Source: Excoecaria cochinchinensis
Taxonomy: Eukaryota; Streptophyta; Magnoliopsida; Malpighiales; Euphorbiaceae
DNA length: 64,000 nucleotides
Assembly (NCBI GenBank): GCA_947683425.1
Contig: CANTUQ010000037.1
Coordinates: 3,720,001-3,784,000 of the forward strand
Reading direction: 5' to 3'
Position numbers and translations under genes: made by a program. Below the pieces are notes generated by a model. It was not told the DNA's origin. It worked only from the letters and a program-made list of their open reading frames with translations, and searched no databases. Shown here piece by piece: positions 11,961 through 24,341 of the stretch (within the stretch, counting starts at the first letter, position 1; each line of letters begins with the position of its first letter).

Positions 11961-13534
11961 GTGTCTAAAGTCCCAAAACACACACCTCTTTCCAAGTTCT
12001 TACCCTTAACCACATATGTGACTTCCAAGAACTACCCAAAACTTCCCTTTTAGCCAAAGTGGCCTTCAGACTAGTTGTTCACCTACATATAAAATCTACA
12101 ATGGCAGAAACCTCATAATAATTGGACTTGGGATTAAGGACTTATGGCCAATGGAACACCACTTGCTCCAAAAGCCCTCCTACATGATTTAGCTACATTT
12201 GTGCACACTTTTGAAGACTTTAGAGTCCTCAAATTAACTTGACCATTTCCATAACAATTATAGGTATAGATATTAGAAACATAATCCCATTAACCCCATT
12301 TATTTTAGAGTTACAATACTCAATTTATGACACAAACAATTCTAGTAGGTCAAATTACCCTACAAAACTAGTTTTACCACATCAAGTTATTCAAGCTTGA
12401 AATCAACTGGATTGAATCTTCTTATTCTCAAAAGCACACAAAAATACCCTAATATACACATAGACACATTGACACTTTCAATTCCACCTTAGGTATACAA
12501 TCATCCACAATTTCATAGCATTTACTCAAATCTCCTAGAACAGGATTACAGGCTTAATCAACAAGTTCAAGGAAATCATTTTAACTCATCATATAACATA
12601 AATACACATTTTTAATTCATTTGAACTCACAATCCAAACATGCAATTCAGAATTATCCATTATCAATTTAGCACAAAAAATCATATTTTCCCAAAATAGG
12701 TTTCAAATAACATAGCTTTACTCAATCTTTTCCTCAACATAAATTATACCAATTGCATGCAAATATTTCATATATAAATTAAGCCATGCAACTCATCAAA
12801 CATAATCAATAACAAAAAATCTCTCATACAATCTTAAAATCAGTGATTCCTAAATGCTCTCAAAATAAAAAGTTCCCAAACCTCAATTCATTTGCTCCCA
12901 ATGAGCTCACTTGATACCTAGTTTAACAAGCTTCATATTTCCTTTAACTTTTCTTGTTCTTCAACTGCAACCAATATCCAATTTCTAGAATGGAAATAAG
13001 GAATCAATTCTAGCTCAAATCAGAAGAAAAGGAAGAAGAAGAAGAATAAGCAGCTCAACCACTTACCTTGACTAGTCAAGAACACTACTCAGAAATCATC
13101 TAATAGAAATCCACCATCAGAAATCCACCCAGTAGAAACCAAAGTACAAAGAACTAAAGATTAAGAAAAGAGAATAAGAAGAACAAGAGAGAGGATTTTT
13201 TATCAAGACATGCAGAAAATGAGAGCATTTCTCTCTTTCTCATGCTATATATTACATGAGCTTAATGAGGTGGCTACGCCACCTCAAGCCACCCGGATTC
13301 CACTTCGACTTCCATATTCAAGATTAGATTAAACTAATCTCAATTATCAATAATTAATCTTCACTTAACTTAATCATGCACAACTACATTATGATCACTT
13401 AACTTATTAATTTATGCAATTGGATCCTTAATTCCTAATTACAATTTTGTCCAAAATTAGAAATTCCAAATCAAGCTCATCTAATTACCCTAATTACATT
13501 AAAATACTGCTAGGGTATATTTAGGGCCATTACA

Positions 13535-13990
13535 CTTCTAGCATACTAAAATGAGAAACTCCAAATGATTAGCTCTTCTAGCAAGCAATGATTAAAAAAC
13601 TCTAGATGATCAGCTCTTCTGGCAGTCTATGATATAAGATTTGATCTATAATTTCACTGCTCGCTGGATCAGTTTGTAAATTCGTACCCAATTCAGACAT
13701 CCACACTTACTAGTAAATGCGTACCTAGTTTGGGCATCCATACTTACTTTAGTCCAAGTGATAAGGGTGATCTTGGAACCGTTTGCTTGCCTAATCGGTT
13801 CGTAAATGCATACCTAATTTTGGCATCCACACTTACTTTTAAATGCATACCCAATTTTGGCGTATGTACTTATTGTAGTTTAAGTGATAAGGGTGATCCT
13901 AGAATCATTTATTTGCCTAATCGACTCGTAAATGCTTAACCATTACTAGTAAATATGTACAAGTTTGGGTGGGTGTCCGTACTTACTGCA
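13535..13990. repeat. Tandem repeats, degenerate
   Basis: Two copies of an AAACTC..GATGATCAGCTCTTCT block (13554-13625) are followed by repeats built from AAATGCATACC-AATTTTGGCATCC-ACACTTACT and AAGTGATAAGGGTGAT (13690-13990). The AAGTGATAAGGGTGAT segment recurs about 120 bp apart (about 13760 and 13880). There is no supported coding content. Confidence 0.75.
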
Positions 13991-15130
13991 GTTCTAAAAA
14001 AGAACAATTTGATTAGTTTGATAATTCAATTTAGGTGTTTAAAAACCTTACCTATTTGGTAGTGTGCTTGTTGGTAATTATAAGCTTTGGAGAAATCAAT
14101 TAAGCATAGTACAAGCACCCAATTTTCTTTTCAAGTACTTAAGAATGTTCTTTATAGTCACCTAATGTTCCTCTCTATGGTTGGATCGAAATATGTTCGT
14201 TACACTAAGAGTAAATGATACATTGGGTAAACTACATAACATAGTATACATGATGGATCCTACAACGGATGCATAAGGAATTGTACTCATGTGTTTTCTC
14301 TCTTATTGTGTCTTTGGACACATAAACTCAGAAAGGTTTTTCCCATATACCATAAGAATAAACCCTTTCTTAAAGAGATCTATGCTAAAACGCTTTAGTA
14401 TCCTATCTATGTATGTAAACTATGAAAAACCTAATAACCTCTTGGATCTATCTCTATAGATCCTAATTAATAGAATGTAGGTTACTTCTCCAAGGTCTTT
14501 CTTAGAGAATTGTTTTGAAAGACATATCTTGATTGATTAAAAAACTAAAATGTCATTTCATATGAGTAATATGTCATCTACATATAACATAAGAAAAATA
14601 ACTGCACTTCCACTAACCTTCTTATATACACATGGTTTATCCATATTTTGTGAGAAATCAAACTATTTGATCGTCTCATCAAAATGAATGTTCCAATTCC
14701 TAGATGTTTACTTCAATTTATAAGTGGATTTTTAAAGTTTGTACACTTTCTTACTATCATTGGATTCCAATCCATCAAGTTGTGACATATACACTTCCTT
14801 GATAAGGTTTCCATAAAGGTAATTAATCTTCACATCCATTTGTCAAATCTCATAGTCATAATGACCGACAATAACAAGTAAAATCCTAATAGATTTAAGT
14901 ATAGCCACTGGTGAGAAGGTTTAATTAAAGTCAATTGTTTATCTTTGACGAAAACCTTTCACAACCAAGCAAGCTTTATAGGTAATCAAATTACTTTCCA
15001 CATCAGTCTTCTTCTTAAAGATCCATTTGCACCTAATTAGTTTTATCCCTTCAGGTGGATTAACAAAATTCCAAAATTGGTTTTCATACATGTAGTCCAT
15101 TTTAGATTTTATAGCCTTAAGCTATAATTT
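13991..15130 (-). pseudogene. pol: Ty1/copia reverse transcriptase and RNase H, heavily decayed
   Basis: Reading leftwards, the copia RT start is clear at 15000-15110 (NPPEGIKLIRCKWIFKKKTD, then KGFRQ). The catalytic YVDDILL is encoded at about 14560-14585. KKDLGEVTYIL follows, then the RNase H-proximal block IPYASVVGSIMYTMLC (about 14215-14275). Many stops and frame changes prevent expression. Domain order (IN before RT, reading right to left with RT last) is the copia order, unlike the gypsy elements in this window. Confidence 0.85.
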
Positions 15131-16110
15131 TAATTCTGAACTCTTTAGAAATTACTCATGGCTAGTAAGCTCATCATCTTCTACTAGTGTTATTTCCTTG
15201 TCCTTAATCAATGAGAAATCCATATCTCTCGGGAGCAAAAGGTACTATAGTAGAATGCTTAGCAGTTCGGGTAAGAATAATTTTTTTTACTACTTCATCA
15301 ACTATAGTAGGTTTGGCATTTGTCGGTTGATCTTCATGTATTTATGATTCTTAACCAGATACCTTTTTCTAAGAAGACAACATACTTTGAAATAAACACC
15401 TTTTTCTCTAATGCATGGTAGAAATAGTATCTCAAATACTCTTTTAGATACCCGATAAATGTACATTTATCAAATTTAGCATCTAGCATATCTGATATTA
15501 TTCTCTTAACATATGCAGTGCATCCTTATACCTTCATATGAGAGATAACTGGTTTCTTGTTATGCCGCATCTTATACAGTGTAACATCAACTGACTTTGA
15601 TAGAACTTTGTTTAGTACATAAACAACAGTTTCCAATGCATTACCCTAAAATGACTTGGATAGGTCTGCAACAATCATTATAGATCGAAACATTTTTAAT
15701 AAAGTTTAATTCCTTCTTTTAGATACAACATTATGTTTTGACGTATATGGAGGAGTCCATGGAGATAAAATTCTATTATCTCTTAAAGAACCTTGAAAAT
15801 CTTGGCTCAAGTATTCATCACCTCGATTAAATCTGAGTATTATAATACTTTTGCCAAGTTGCTTCTATACTTCATTTTTTTTTTAATTCTTTGAACTTTT
15901 TAAAAGCTTTAGATTTATAATCCATTATATACACATACCCAAATATTGAGTAGACATCAATGAAAGTTAAAAAGTATGAGAAACCACATATACCTATGTT
16001 ATCATTATACCATACACATTTGAATGTATTAGTTCCAATGCAACAACGGAACATACGCCTTTACCTCTAAAGGGTAGTTTTATCATCTTGCCATATAAGC
16101 AAGATTCGTA
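15131..16110 (-). pseudogene. pol: Ty1/copia integrase remnant
   Basis: The segment 15872-16054 translates to a copia integrase core start, YFLTFIDVYSIFGYVYIM, where the first catalytic Asp is kept in TFID but the neighbouring conserved Asp reads Val. Downstream sequence to about 15300 shows fragments in shifting frames. It sits between the protease remnant and the RT remnant, the expected copia position. Confidence 0.75.
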
Positions 16111-16449
16111 TTTGTCATATGATTAATAGTCAAATGAACCTAAGTCACCACCTTTGCATAACTTAGTCATGCAAGTCTTATTTATATGGCTAAGTCGACA
16201 ATGCCATAAATATAAGGGTTTCAAGTTATCTCTCTTTTGTCTCATGGTATTTATGTTACGAATTTCTTTATTCATATCAAGCATAAATATTTCACTGACA
16301 ATAAAACCAAAAAAATAAATGATGTCATTTAAAAATATTGAACAACCCTTATTCTTATTAAGATGAATATCAAAATTTTGTTCTACTAAATAAGATAAAG
16401 AAATAATATTCTTGGATAAAAAAATAAATATTTTCTAATTCCAAAACTA

Positions 16450-16760
16450 ATCCACTAGGTAAGCTCAAATGATAGTCCCCACAACAAGTACAACAACTCT
16501 TGGTCTAGTCACAATTCAAAGGTCTATCTCTCCTTTATTCACCTTCTTGCTATTCTGTAGCCCCTGCAGATCATTACATAAGTTAGATCCACATTCAGTA
16601 TCCAATACCCAAGATAGGCCCTTAGAACAGTATGAGTATTTATCTCCATAACATAAATACCTGATCTTCATGCTTTATTTCTTTTAGAGAATCCAAGTAG
16701 ACCTTGCAATTCCTCTTCCAATGGCCTTTTTTACCACAACGATTTCAAGTTCCTTTGGAG
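16450..16760 (-). pseudogene. pol: Ty1/copia zinc knuckle and protease remnant
   Basis: At about 16705-16745 the minus strand translates to a degenerate knuckle RCGKKGHWKRNC. At 16555-16620 it gives WVLDTECGSNLCNDLQGLQ, a copia protease start (usual form D-T-G), with Gly replaced by Glu at the active site. Both features belong to the same decayed gag-pol as the flanking segments. Confidence 0.8.
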
Positions 16761-17480
16761 TTAGTCTCCTTTTGGTGGACTTCTTACCATTATTCTTCTT
16801 TATCCCTTTTCAAGCTTTGGCTTGTGTTTTCTTCCTTTTGTCCTTTTTCTTCTTTTATAAAGTAAGAGAATCCACAACCATAATTGCCTTTTGATTATTT
16901 TTTATGAAATCCTCATCAATCTTAGCAAGTTCACCAATTCAAGCAATGATGACTCAATGTTATTCATGTGATAATTAAGCACAAACTATGCATAACCATC
17001 AAGTAAAGATAAAATAATTAAGTCCTCACTTAATTCATTATCTTGCAACACTCCTAAAGAGGTGAGATGAATATTGTCCAACATCTTCAACCTATATGTA
17101 TGAGCCAAAGTGCCCTCTACCATTCTACAACGGAATAATTGCTTTGATATCTCATATCATTTCGTTCAAACTTGTTCTTCAAAAAGCTCTTTGATATAGA
17201 AGATAATGGTATAGGCATCTATATGCTTATGTTGCTTTTGAATAAGTAAGCATTATACATGTATGTTCCCAAATCATTGTCCTCACATAACTTAAGATAA
17301 ACAACTTGCTCATCAGCAGTTGCTTTATCACGAGGCATAGAGGGACTAATCATTAGCATTATACAAGTGCCGAGGCTTGCTCATCAACACTTCCTTGATC
17401 CAAAATATAGATAATGTGTTTGGATTTGAGAATAATTCTCAAATTTCTATACTAGTCTATGAAATTAAGACCGGTCAATT
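16761..17480 (-). pseudogene. gag: Ty1/copia Gag region, decayed
   Basis: Position and composition fit the copia gag N-terminal to the knuckle, with scattered recognisable words (for example DEQVVYLKLCEDNDLG at 17255-17310). Stops and indels are dense. The 5' LTR and PBS of this element could not be found on the right, so the boundary is approximate. Confidence 0.5.
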
Positions 17481-17880
17481 TGTTTGAGTCAAGAATAGAG
17501 TGTAGATTAATGCTTTAACTCATATTAAAATGCACCTAGATGTGAAGAATGAAAACTAGTTAGCTTATACTCATGTATTATGAATGCAATAATATGGCTT
17601 TTTATTAATTTCATTTAATTCCCACTATTTTACTATTATCCAACAGCCTCAACTGTTAAATCGAGATAACTCGATTGTTTTCCTAGTGGGTCAGTATCCA
17701 TCTAGATTAAAATTGACATAGAGTGTGCTCAATAACCTAATTCTAAAATCAATAGTAGATATATCACATCAATTACATCTCTATGTAACTGCTAAATCAT
17801 CAGGTTACCAACTCTTAATATATGAATATCTTGTATTCATTTCCCCAACCTACCTCTTACTCCATTAACCTTAAGTGTGC
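17481..17880. other. No recognisable feature
   Basis: AT-rich sequence between the copia remnant and the plus-oriented LTR. Contains a short inverted repeat AATCGAGATAACTCGATT at about 17657-17674, but no gene or element end that I can support. Confidence 0.5.
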
Positions 17881-18149
17881 TTAACAAGTTAATGAAATAA
17901 GTAAAGGCAGAACTATTAGCATAAGTTCAAAGATATTCAATATTGGATTGAGCTTGAGTGTGCTTAACAACTTAATTTGATAAAGAACTCAAGTTTTCCC
18001 TTATCACAATTGGGTTAATATGCAATCAAAGTTTAATTGTATATGTCAATGTAGGATTAAATAAACTTGGAAGGATCAAAAGGCAATTGTGATAAGTAGC
18101 CAATAGGATTGTGACATTTGATTATCTAGAAGATGATAAAGCAAGTGCA

Positions 18150-18157
18150 TATAAATA
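18150..18157 (+). promoter_or_regulatory. TATA box of the plus-oriented LTR
   Basis: TATAAATA followed at once by (GA)n; a good match to plant TATA boxes, in the right place for an LTR promoter. Confidence 0.55.
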
Positions 18158-19435
18158 GAGAGAGAGAGGAAGAGGTCGGCCACTTTTTGGCTGAAAAATT
18201 CGGGATTTTCCTCTCCTCTTCATTCTCATTCTTCATTTAGTTAACATATTAATGGCATACTTGAATCAAGTTAAACTCCTAAGAAATTGAGAGGAAGGAG
18301 GCAGCAAAAAAAGCAAAGGAAGGGAGAAGGTTTGATCAAGTAGAGCTAGAGTAGGTTGAAGAAGCAAGTCGGTGCATAAAAAAGGTTTGGAAACTCTTAA
18401 TTTTCTATATGTGTGCTTGTGATGAATTGAATGGATTACACATTTGGAAGTGGGAGAGTTGATGGAATGGTGAATTGAGTTTATTTGTGCATGGAATTGA
18501 TAAATTAAGCCTTATGTGTATAATAGATGAATTTCTGCCTTAGGATTCACCTGAATCCATTTCTGTAAAAAGGCCATATCTCAACCTACAGACCTTCAAG
18601 TGGAGTGATTATGATTGAAGATGAATCTTAAAAATAGACTTATATTTGTTATGAAGGAACCAAGATCTAATTTTACCTCTAAGACACTTGAGATAGAAAT
18701 TATAGACCTGTTGCTACTCCTGTTTTCGGAATAGCTTGTAGCTTTTTGAGTGTAACTCACTCAATAGGACTCCAAATGACATGAATAAATTTATACTAAA
18801 ATTAGAAACTTAGAAGAGTAACTTTTATGAAGAGAGTATGGCCAAATATAGTCTCTATCATTCTCAGAAATGTTTCAAAACTTAGGATCACAATTTTATT
18901 CATGAAAACTGTCTAGGAATAATCTATCATATCTCCTAAGTTAAAGATCCAAATGACCTGATTTTTGAACCATTAGAAACTTAAGACATAAAAGGATATT
19001 TGTTATGAGATCACTCTGCCTAAAAAGGTCATATTCAGTGTCAAAAGTGCAGTTGAATATGGACTTAGGGAGCTGCCAGCATTCTGTTGGGCATAATGCC
19101 TTTACACCATGTGGTCTTAGTTTTTGTCTCCTAATTGTGTGAATTTTCTCACACAGATAAAACCAAACTTCTCCGTAAAAATTCATGATACATGTCTAAT
19201 GTCTATTTAACAATATTTAATGAAATACGCATGCAATGACATGAAAAATATCTTTATATAAATATAACTCATACATAAGGCATTACACCTATATTTGCTA
19301 ATTATTTATCGGCATTGCACCGAATTATCATATACATATATATATGAGAATTCTATATGTTATTATAAAATAATAAATGTGCACACAAGGATGTAACATT
19401 ATTATGAAAAATTCTAACTTAATATTAAACCCTAC

Positions 19436-19438
19436 CTA
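19436..19438 (+). repeat. 3-bp target duplication CTA, left copy of CACTA-1
   Basis: CTA directly before CACTACAAAAAA; matched by CTA at 25070-25072. Three-bp TSDs are diagnostic of CACTA (En/Spm) elements. Confidence 0.85.
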
Positions 19439-19870
19439 CACTACAAAAAAATATGCATTTTGCCGATGGATTTTACCGACGAATTTAGCATTTTACCGAC
19501 GGAAAATGACCTTACCAACGGCTTTTTTATTTTACCGACGGAATAAATCCGTCCCTAAAACGTGCGTAGGTACCAATTTACCGGCGGAAAATTCGGTCAG
19601 TAATTTTTCCGACGGATATTACCGACGGAATTGTTAATAATATTTCGTCGGTAATTTTATAAAAAACTGTCGCCTTTTTTTGTCGCGTTGACCGTTTACC
19701 GACGGATTATTCTATCAGTAAACCGTCGGTAAATTTAATTAATAAATTATTAATTAATTTTAATATAAATAGTGACGGATTTGTTCCGTCGGTAAAGTTG
19801 TAGGCAAATAATATTTAGTAAAAATATTAATAAAATTAAAATGAGAGTGACGGATTTTTTCGTCGGTAAG
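19439..19870. repeat. CACTA-1 left terminal and subterminal repeats
   Basis: TIR followed by at least ten copies of TTACCGACGGAA or its reverse complement, many in head-to-head pairs. These are the usual binding sites for the element-encoded DNA-binding transposase. Matching arm at 24670-25069. Confidence 0.9.
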
Positions 19871-20302
19871 TTGTCGGTAATATTAATTTTTTTTGTATAA
19901 TTTTTTTCATAATTTATTGCAAAAATAATATATTTCCTGTTTGCAAATCCCAAATTAAACACAATAACTTGAATAAAAAAAGTCTAAAACTTAAATTAAA
20001 AGTATATATTAATTGATAATTTTAATATATAACGAAAATAATAGACATCATAACTATTGTGCAAATATATTTGTATAGTGTACAATATTTTACAGTTGTA
20101 CAAAAAATTATATATTTATAACTGCAATGCAAGCAATACCAATATCGGTATTGTACATGAAAATAGTCTGTATTATACAAAAAAACATCTAAAATATTCT
20201 AACTGCATGCAAATAATACCAATATCGGCATTGTGCATAAAGTTTTGCAGTACTATACAAAAAAATTATCTAAAACAGCCTATGTAAATTCAGAAACACT
20301 AG

Positions 20303-20698
20303 CTAGGATGTACCATGGCTATCCATAATAGCAGAAGGGGTTTGATCGGTAGGTTGCTGATCCCCATTTGATAATTCTTCCCGTACTTTATTTGTTAAAA
20401 CCGGTAGTAATTTCTCTGTGAGAACATCCATCAAGCTAGGCATATATGCGTTAACTGTCTCTTGCACAATATTTTGTATGTTTTCCGCCATTGTATGTTG
20501 TGCATGCAACGGTGAATCTGACTGTGCACTTGACCCGTGTGAGTCACGAAAATTAGGACCAAAGTAATGCATTCCTGCAGATCCGAGACCATAAATCCTA
20601 CTCTTCTTCGATCCTCCAATAGCCTCATAATAAATTTGAGCCTCGTCAACTGAATTTCCTTGAGACAAATGTTGTTCTCTCAATTCAACAACCTTATC
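20303..20698 (-). pseudogene. CACTA-1 Transposase_24-like protein, last exon
   Basis: Encodes 131 residues starting DKVVELREQHLSQ, with IYYEAIGGSKKSRIYGLGS and then NFRDSHGSS, a signature of the plant Ptta/En/Spm accessory transposase family (Transposase_24), followed by an acidic C-terminus. The minus strand reads TTGATTGCAG before the first codon, a good splice acceptor, and the frame joins exactly to the exon at 21120-21227. This exon is open, but upstream exons coding the N-terminal part were not found, so the gene is incomplete. Confidence 0.8.
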
Positions 20699-21119
20699 CT
20701 GCAATCAAATCAATATTAAATAAAAAAATCATGAGACAGTCATCATCATCCCTTGAGAATTGAGTTTTACAAAGCAAAATGATCACAAGTAAAGTTTTAG
20801 TATTCTAAAATGAAAACCTAAATATGAAACTCAACTTCGGTATATCTTTGCACGATCCCAGAATAGACTAGTTTCTGTATCTACTCATCCCACACACAAT
20901 TATATATGTACAATTTGCACTATTTTTGTGGATATGTGTTTATGCTTATCTCTTTTCACTTTTCATTTAACAGAATAATTAACTAGGTATTGTTTAATAA
21001 AATTGCTTGGTTCCTTCATTTTCATAGACAGAGGCATTATAGCATAAGCTCTCTTCAAGAATCAAATTAAAAATAAGACATAAATAAAAAAAGGCTAAAA
21101 TAGTTCCATAATGACTTAC

Positions 21120-21227
21120 ATGCACAACTTTGGCTTTAGTGCCCAAAAAGGAAACTCCATCATTCTTGTGTGTATGCATATGCAAATGCATCTCTGTTGG
21201 TGTAGGTTCTCGGCCTAATTTTTTAGT
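21120..21227 (-). pseudogene. CACTA-1 Transposase_24-like protein, penultimate exon
   Basis: 108 bases giving 36 codons in one frame: TKKLGREPTPTEMHLHMHTH and then a stretch ending KAKVVH. LGREPTPTE followed by a His-rich THK is the typical block of Transposase_24 proteins. Splice signals are good on both sides: acceptor AATAATGTGCAG and donor GTAAGT at 21114-21119. Phase 0 at both ends fits the next exon. It is preserved open, unlike the captured gene fragments. Confidence 0.8.
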
Positions 21228-23254
21228 CTGCACATTATTTGAAACAACATAGAAAAATTGTTGAAGCATATGAATGCAAGATACGTATTTAAATCCAATC
21301 TATTAAAAATTTATGAACTAGGTAGTATGAATGGATTTTACCTAGCAACCCTACCTACTTTCAATTCGTCACAACCTCAGAAATATTTACATGCCTACCT
21401 CCTATTCTGTTAATTGAACTTTGTAATCAGTAATATCTAATAGGCGAAAAATATCTAGTCAAGGCCATGAATGTGTAATTCAGATAATTAGATTTGGTTA
21501 ATTGTGAATTATTTTTGCATGGTTACTGATACAAGGACACTAAAGTGATGTTATTCTCTCATTTTTCTATTTCTTGATTTTAATCTTAAGTTTCTTCATG
21601 GAAAGTGCCCAGCCCTAGGCAGTATATCCCTGTATTGCAGGTATATGTTTCCATTCTTCTCATACCACTAAATTCTAGAAATCTAGTTATCCAGCACTAA
21701 GCATAATATACTGTCCAGTTCCTGAGCATTTTCCTAGGCAAGACTTCAGAGTTTGGACTTTTTCCATATTAAATTGTGACCTCAAATGATGGAAAATGCA
21801 TTGAAATGAAGTAAAGTTAGTTTTATGAGTATCTATAAACTATTGAACATTAGCCACTTAGTCTGTCTAGTTGTCCAAGAAATGAAACAAAGCATAAACA
21901 ATTTGTGGAATTTTCTCCATTACTACTAAATCGTTATTGGAATACTTAACTTTTTTTGCTTTTTGGTGGTCGTAATTTATAAATTGCCAAAAAAAGAAAA
22001 TGCAGAACAAAATGTGGAATCTAACAAGACTGATCTAATGATCACACATAGAACTTGTAATCATTCCAAAAAATAGACAACATCAGTAGAACTGAAAGTT
22101 ATACCTGCTCCACTTTTCTGTTGAAACATGCCTTCATCTGCATCACTAAAAACCACTTTTAGAATTCAGGCCACTTCTTCTTAATAAGTTCTATAACAAA
22201 CTAAAATCTACATTAATAACCAATGTAGAATTCAATCCACTACTTAATATAACCAATAAACTAAAATAATACACTCTAAGAACCCAGGGAAAAATGCCAT
22301 AAAACAGTAAATAGGAAGAAAAAAGAGAAGATATCAACTGGAAAGTTCTTCTGGCTTGGGACAAGACATCTTTCGAGAAACTATTACCTAGAAATTTCCA
22401 AGACCCAGTTGTACAAAACTTTTAAGAGTATAGTTTATGTTCCGACGAGAGAGAGAGAGAGAGAGAGAAGCAATCAGAACAAAAAGAGATCCAAAGCACG
22501 AGTTACCTTATGTGAGCTCTATCTCGTCCGCAAAAAAGATGAAAAAAGAAGGGAAAACAGTAATTAAATAAAAAATTATATTAATAATTAAGTTAAACGA
22601 AGTTTCTACCCATTATAAAGGAAGAATGTGCCATGGGAGCAGGACAAAGGTATATGCCTTCATAACTATAGGAAAAGTGTAACAGTGATGATTGCAATCA
22701 TACGTATTATTGATAGATACAACATACAATCCAAGGAATTTCAGAACCTATCTAATTAAAAGCCACTGCACACATGTGTAAGCAACATTTCACTTAAGGG
22801 GAATTAAAAAAAAAGGTCAAAAATTAAATCTGAGAAGTTCCATAAAGCTACTTGCAAGCTGAAAATCATTAATTCCAGACATTTAGTTTGTCTATATGCT
22901 CAAATGAACACCAATGTTATTTTCAAGAATATATAGGTCCAACCAAAAAAAAAAGGCAAGAAAAATTAAAATTCAGATGTGCATATATTCGAAAGATAAG
23001 ATTTTTCGTTTTGTCCATTCTCATCAAAAACATCTACTCAAATAAACAAGAAATTTATTGACAGATTTTAAATATCTTAATTACATTATAATTGAAGATA
23101 ACTAGCCAGCCAAAGCACATGCATGTACAGAATATCAAAGCTGCAATCAGTGCCTAGAAAGTTGTTCAGACTCAGATTAATCTTAATCAATCGGTCCTTG
23201 AAAGACTACAACTCATTATTACCAATTTATAAGACAAAATTGTCAATACCCTCT
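21228..23254. other. CACTA-1 interior without recognised gene
   Basis: About 2 kb of AT-rich DNA. It includes a (GA)n run (about 22445-22470) and poly-A tracts (22806, 22948). One minus-strand stretch (22090-22190) reads like possible exon sequence with a GTATAA donor, but I could not assign it to any family. Confidence 0.4.
22445..22470 (+). repeat. (GA)n microsatellite
   Basis: Uninterrupted GAGAGA run within CACTA-1. Confidence 0.9.
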
Positions 23255-23423
23255 TCAAACTACCAATTTTGTTTCTTCCTCTGCATGATCTTGTAGAGAC
23301 GTACTTAACTTCAAGCTTCTTGCAACTTAAAAGAAATGAGCAACAGCTTCTTCAGGAGTTCCAACGAGAACCCCATGTCTAAGATTAAGAATGTGTCCCC
23401 TTGACCCAGCATATCTCACAACT
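23255..23423 (-). pseudogene. UROD: Captured fragment: last exon of a plant uroporphyrinogen decarboxylase
   Basis: UROD converts uroporphyrinogen III to coproporphyrinogen III in plastid haem and chlorophyll synthesis. The minus strand after a TTTTTCAG acceptor (23424-23431) translates to SRGHILNLRHGVLVGTPEE and then AVAHFF, the conserved C-terminus of plant UROD, with Arg where Gly is usual in NLGHG. A TAA at 23327-23329 replaces the expected Glu codon after AHFF. The same frame then continues with VARSLK and ends at a natural-looking TGA (23255-23257) after EETKLVV. The split codon (AG/A, Arg) joins in phase to the upstream exon at 23773. Only the final part of the gene is present. Confidence 0.88.
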
Positions 23424-23772
23424 CTGAAAAAGAATTTTAATATAGGAATTCATCAACTGGCTTTCAACAACTTCGCATATTTCTTATTTCAAGCCAAACA
23501 GAATGCAAGATTCATGAACCAAAGAGATTTATCGGTAGTATGTTACTCCTATGTTAGCCATCCTTTTTCCTCATGTCACATATCCATATGATTAGGATTA
23601 ACTGAGTTAATGTCAGTGAGGTCTAAATTTTAACTCTAAAAACTACAATGACTACGCAAGCCTCAGGTCACATAACACAATGCAAATACAGGGTAAGCAG
23701 ACAATCGTACCAAAAATATTAGGAATACAAGGGGCAAAAAAAAAACAAAAAAAAAAAAAGAAGTTCACCAAC

Positions 23773-23836
23773 CTTTGAATTTCATCTGTCAAAGCAGGAA
23801 GAGGTGAAAATAAATAAGCGGGGTCCATAGAACTCA
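23773..23836 (-). pseudogene. UROD: Captured fragment: penultimate exon piece of the same uroporphyrinogen decarboxylase
   Basis: Translates to MDPAYLFSPLPALTDEIQR, the plant UROD segment directly before the last exon (family form NVDPAYLFSPLP..). The donor G|GTTGGTG at 23773/23772 splits the Arg codon in the same phase as the acceptor of 23255-23423. The intervening 349-bp intron has a poly-T tract on the minus strand (poly-A 23737-23760). Upstream of DPAYLF the homology stops abruptly, and 31-bp tandem repeats follow, marking the capture boundary. Confidence 0.88.
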
Positions 23837-23935
23837 AAATCCAAACAATTCAAAGATTGACCAAAACAGAAAGCTAAATGCAAACAATTCAAAGATTGAC
23901 CAAAACAGAAATCCAAACAATTCAAAGATTGACCG
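23826..23935. repeat. Tandem repeat of about 31-45 bp next to the UROD fragment
   Basis: The word AATTCAAAGATTGACC occurs three times (about 23848, 23887 and 23920) with partly shared flanks (CCAAACA, AAAACAGAAA). It sits at the edge of the captured UROD sequence. Confidence 0.75.
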
Positions 23936-24341
23936 CTGCTCGATTGAGTCTAATCACCAAAAACAGAAAGCTAAACTTTATAATTCCAATCACAACTCAA
24001 AGCAGGAAAAACAGAGCCACTCAGAAGGTCCTCAAACATTTCTAGCTAGCCTAGGTAAAGGAAACAAGCATCAAAACGGGGTATGATGGCAACCAGAGGC
24101 AAGTTTAGTTAAAGACTTCTCAGCATCAAACTTACTTAAATTTCTAACTTCTTCTGGCATGTGAATACACTTACCCTGATTCTACCAAATCAACTCGATG
24201 AACAAATAAACATAACAAGTTTATTCAAAAGGAAAAAACACACAGAGAGAGAATATATAAAATAGCCCTAGATACTGAATAACTTAGTTTTCTTTACTGA
24301 ATCACAATAAATTTAAAGAGCCAGAAAGGTAGACTACTTAC

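Larger units (their letters stand above)
10824..13534 (-). repeat. Older gypsy-type LTR split by Tekay-1
   Basis: It has the landmarks of the other LTRs in the same order: a CCCTATAGGCATGCCCACC box at 11291 followed by CTATCCAC, a palindrome-rich patch (11795-11960), a purine-rich GAAGAAGAAGAA leader (about 13020-13050), a CATGCTATATATTACATG promoter-like stretch near 13240, and the end GGGCCATTACA at 13534, much like the end of the Tekay-2 LTR (GGCCATTACA). Its start lies left of Tekay-1 but I cannot place it. No coding sequence is present in the span. Confidence 0.6.
17881..19438 (+). repeat. Plus-oriented gypsy LTR, left part (split by CACTA-1)
   Basis: Has the layout of the other LTRs read in reverse: a promoter with TATAAATA (18150-18157) followed by GAGAGAGAGAG, a CTCTCCTCTTC leader, an AAGGTTTGGAAACTC block (18385), then the part resuming at 25073 with the conserved box. 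The spacing from TATA to the box with CACTA-1 removed is about 1.3 kb, close to the 1.4-1.5 kb in Tekay-2. The left boundary is uncertain. Confidence 0.6.

Noticed and set aside
17880..18400. Host gene promoter with TATAAATA
   Set aside because: Layout matches the LTR promoters of the window and no host coding sequence follows; assigned to an LTR instead.
22090..22190. Possible extra exon in CACTA-1
   Set aside because: A few plausible codons and a GTATAA donor, but an in-frame stop and no match to UROD, zinc-finger or transposase families that I recognise.
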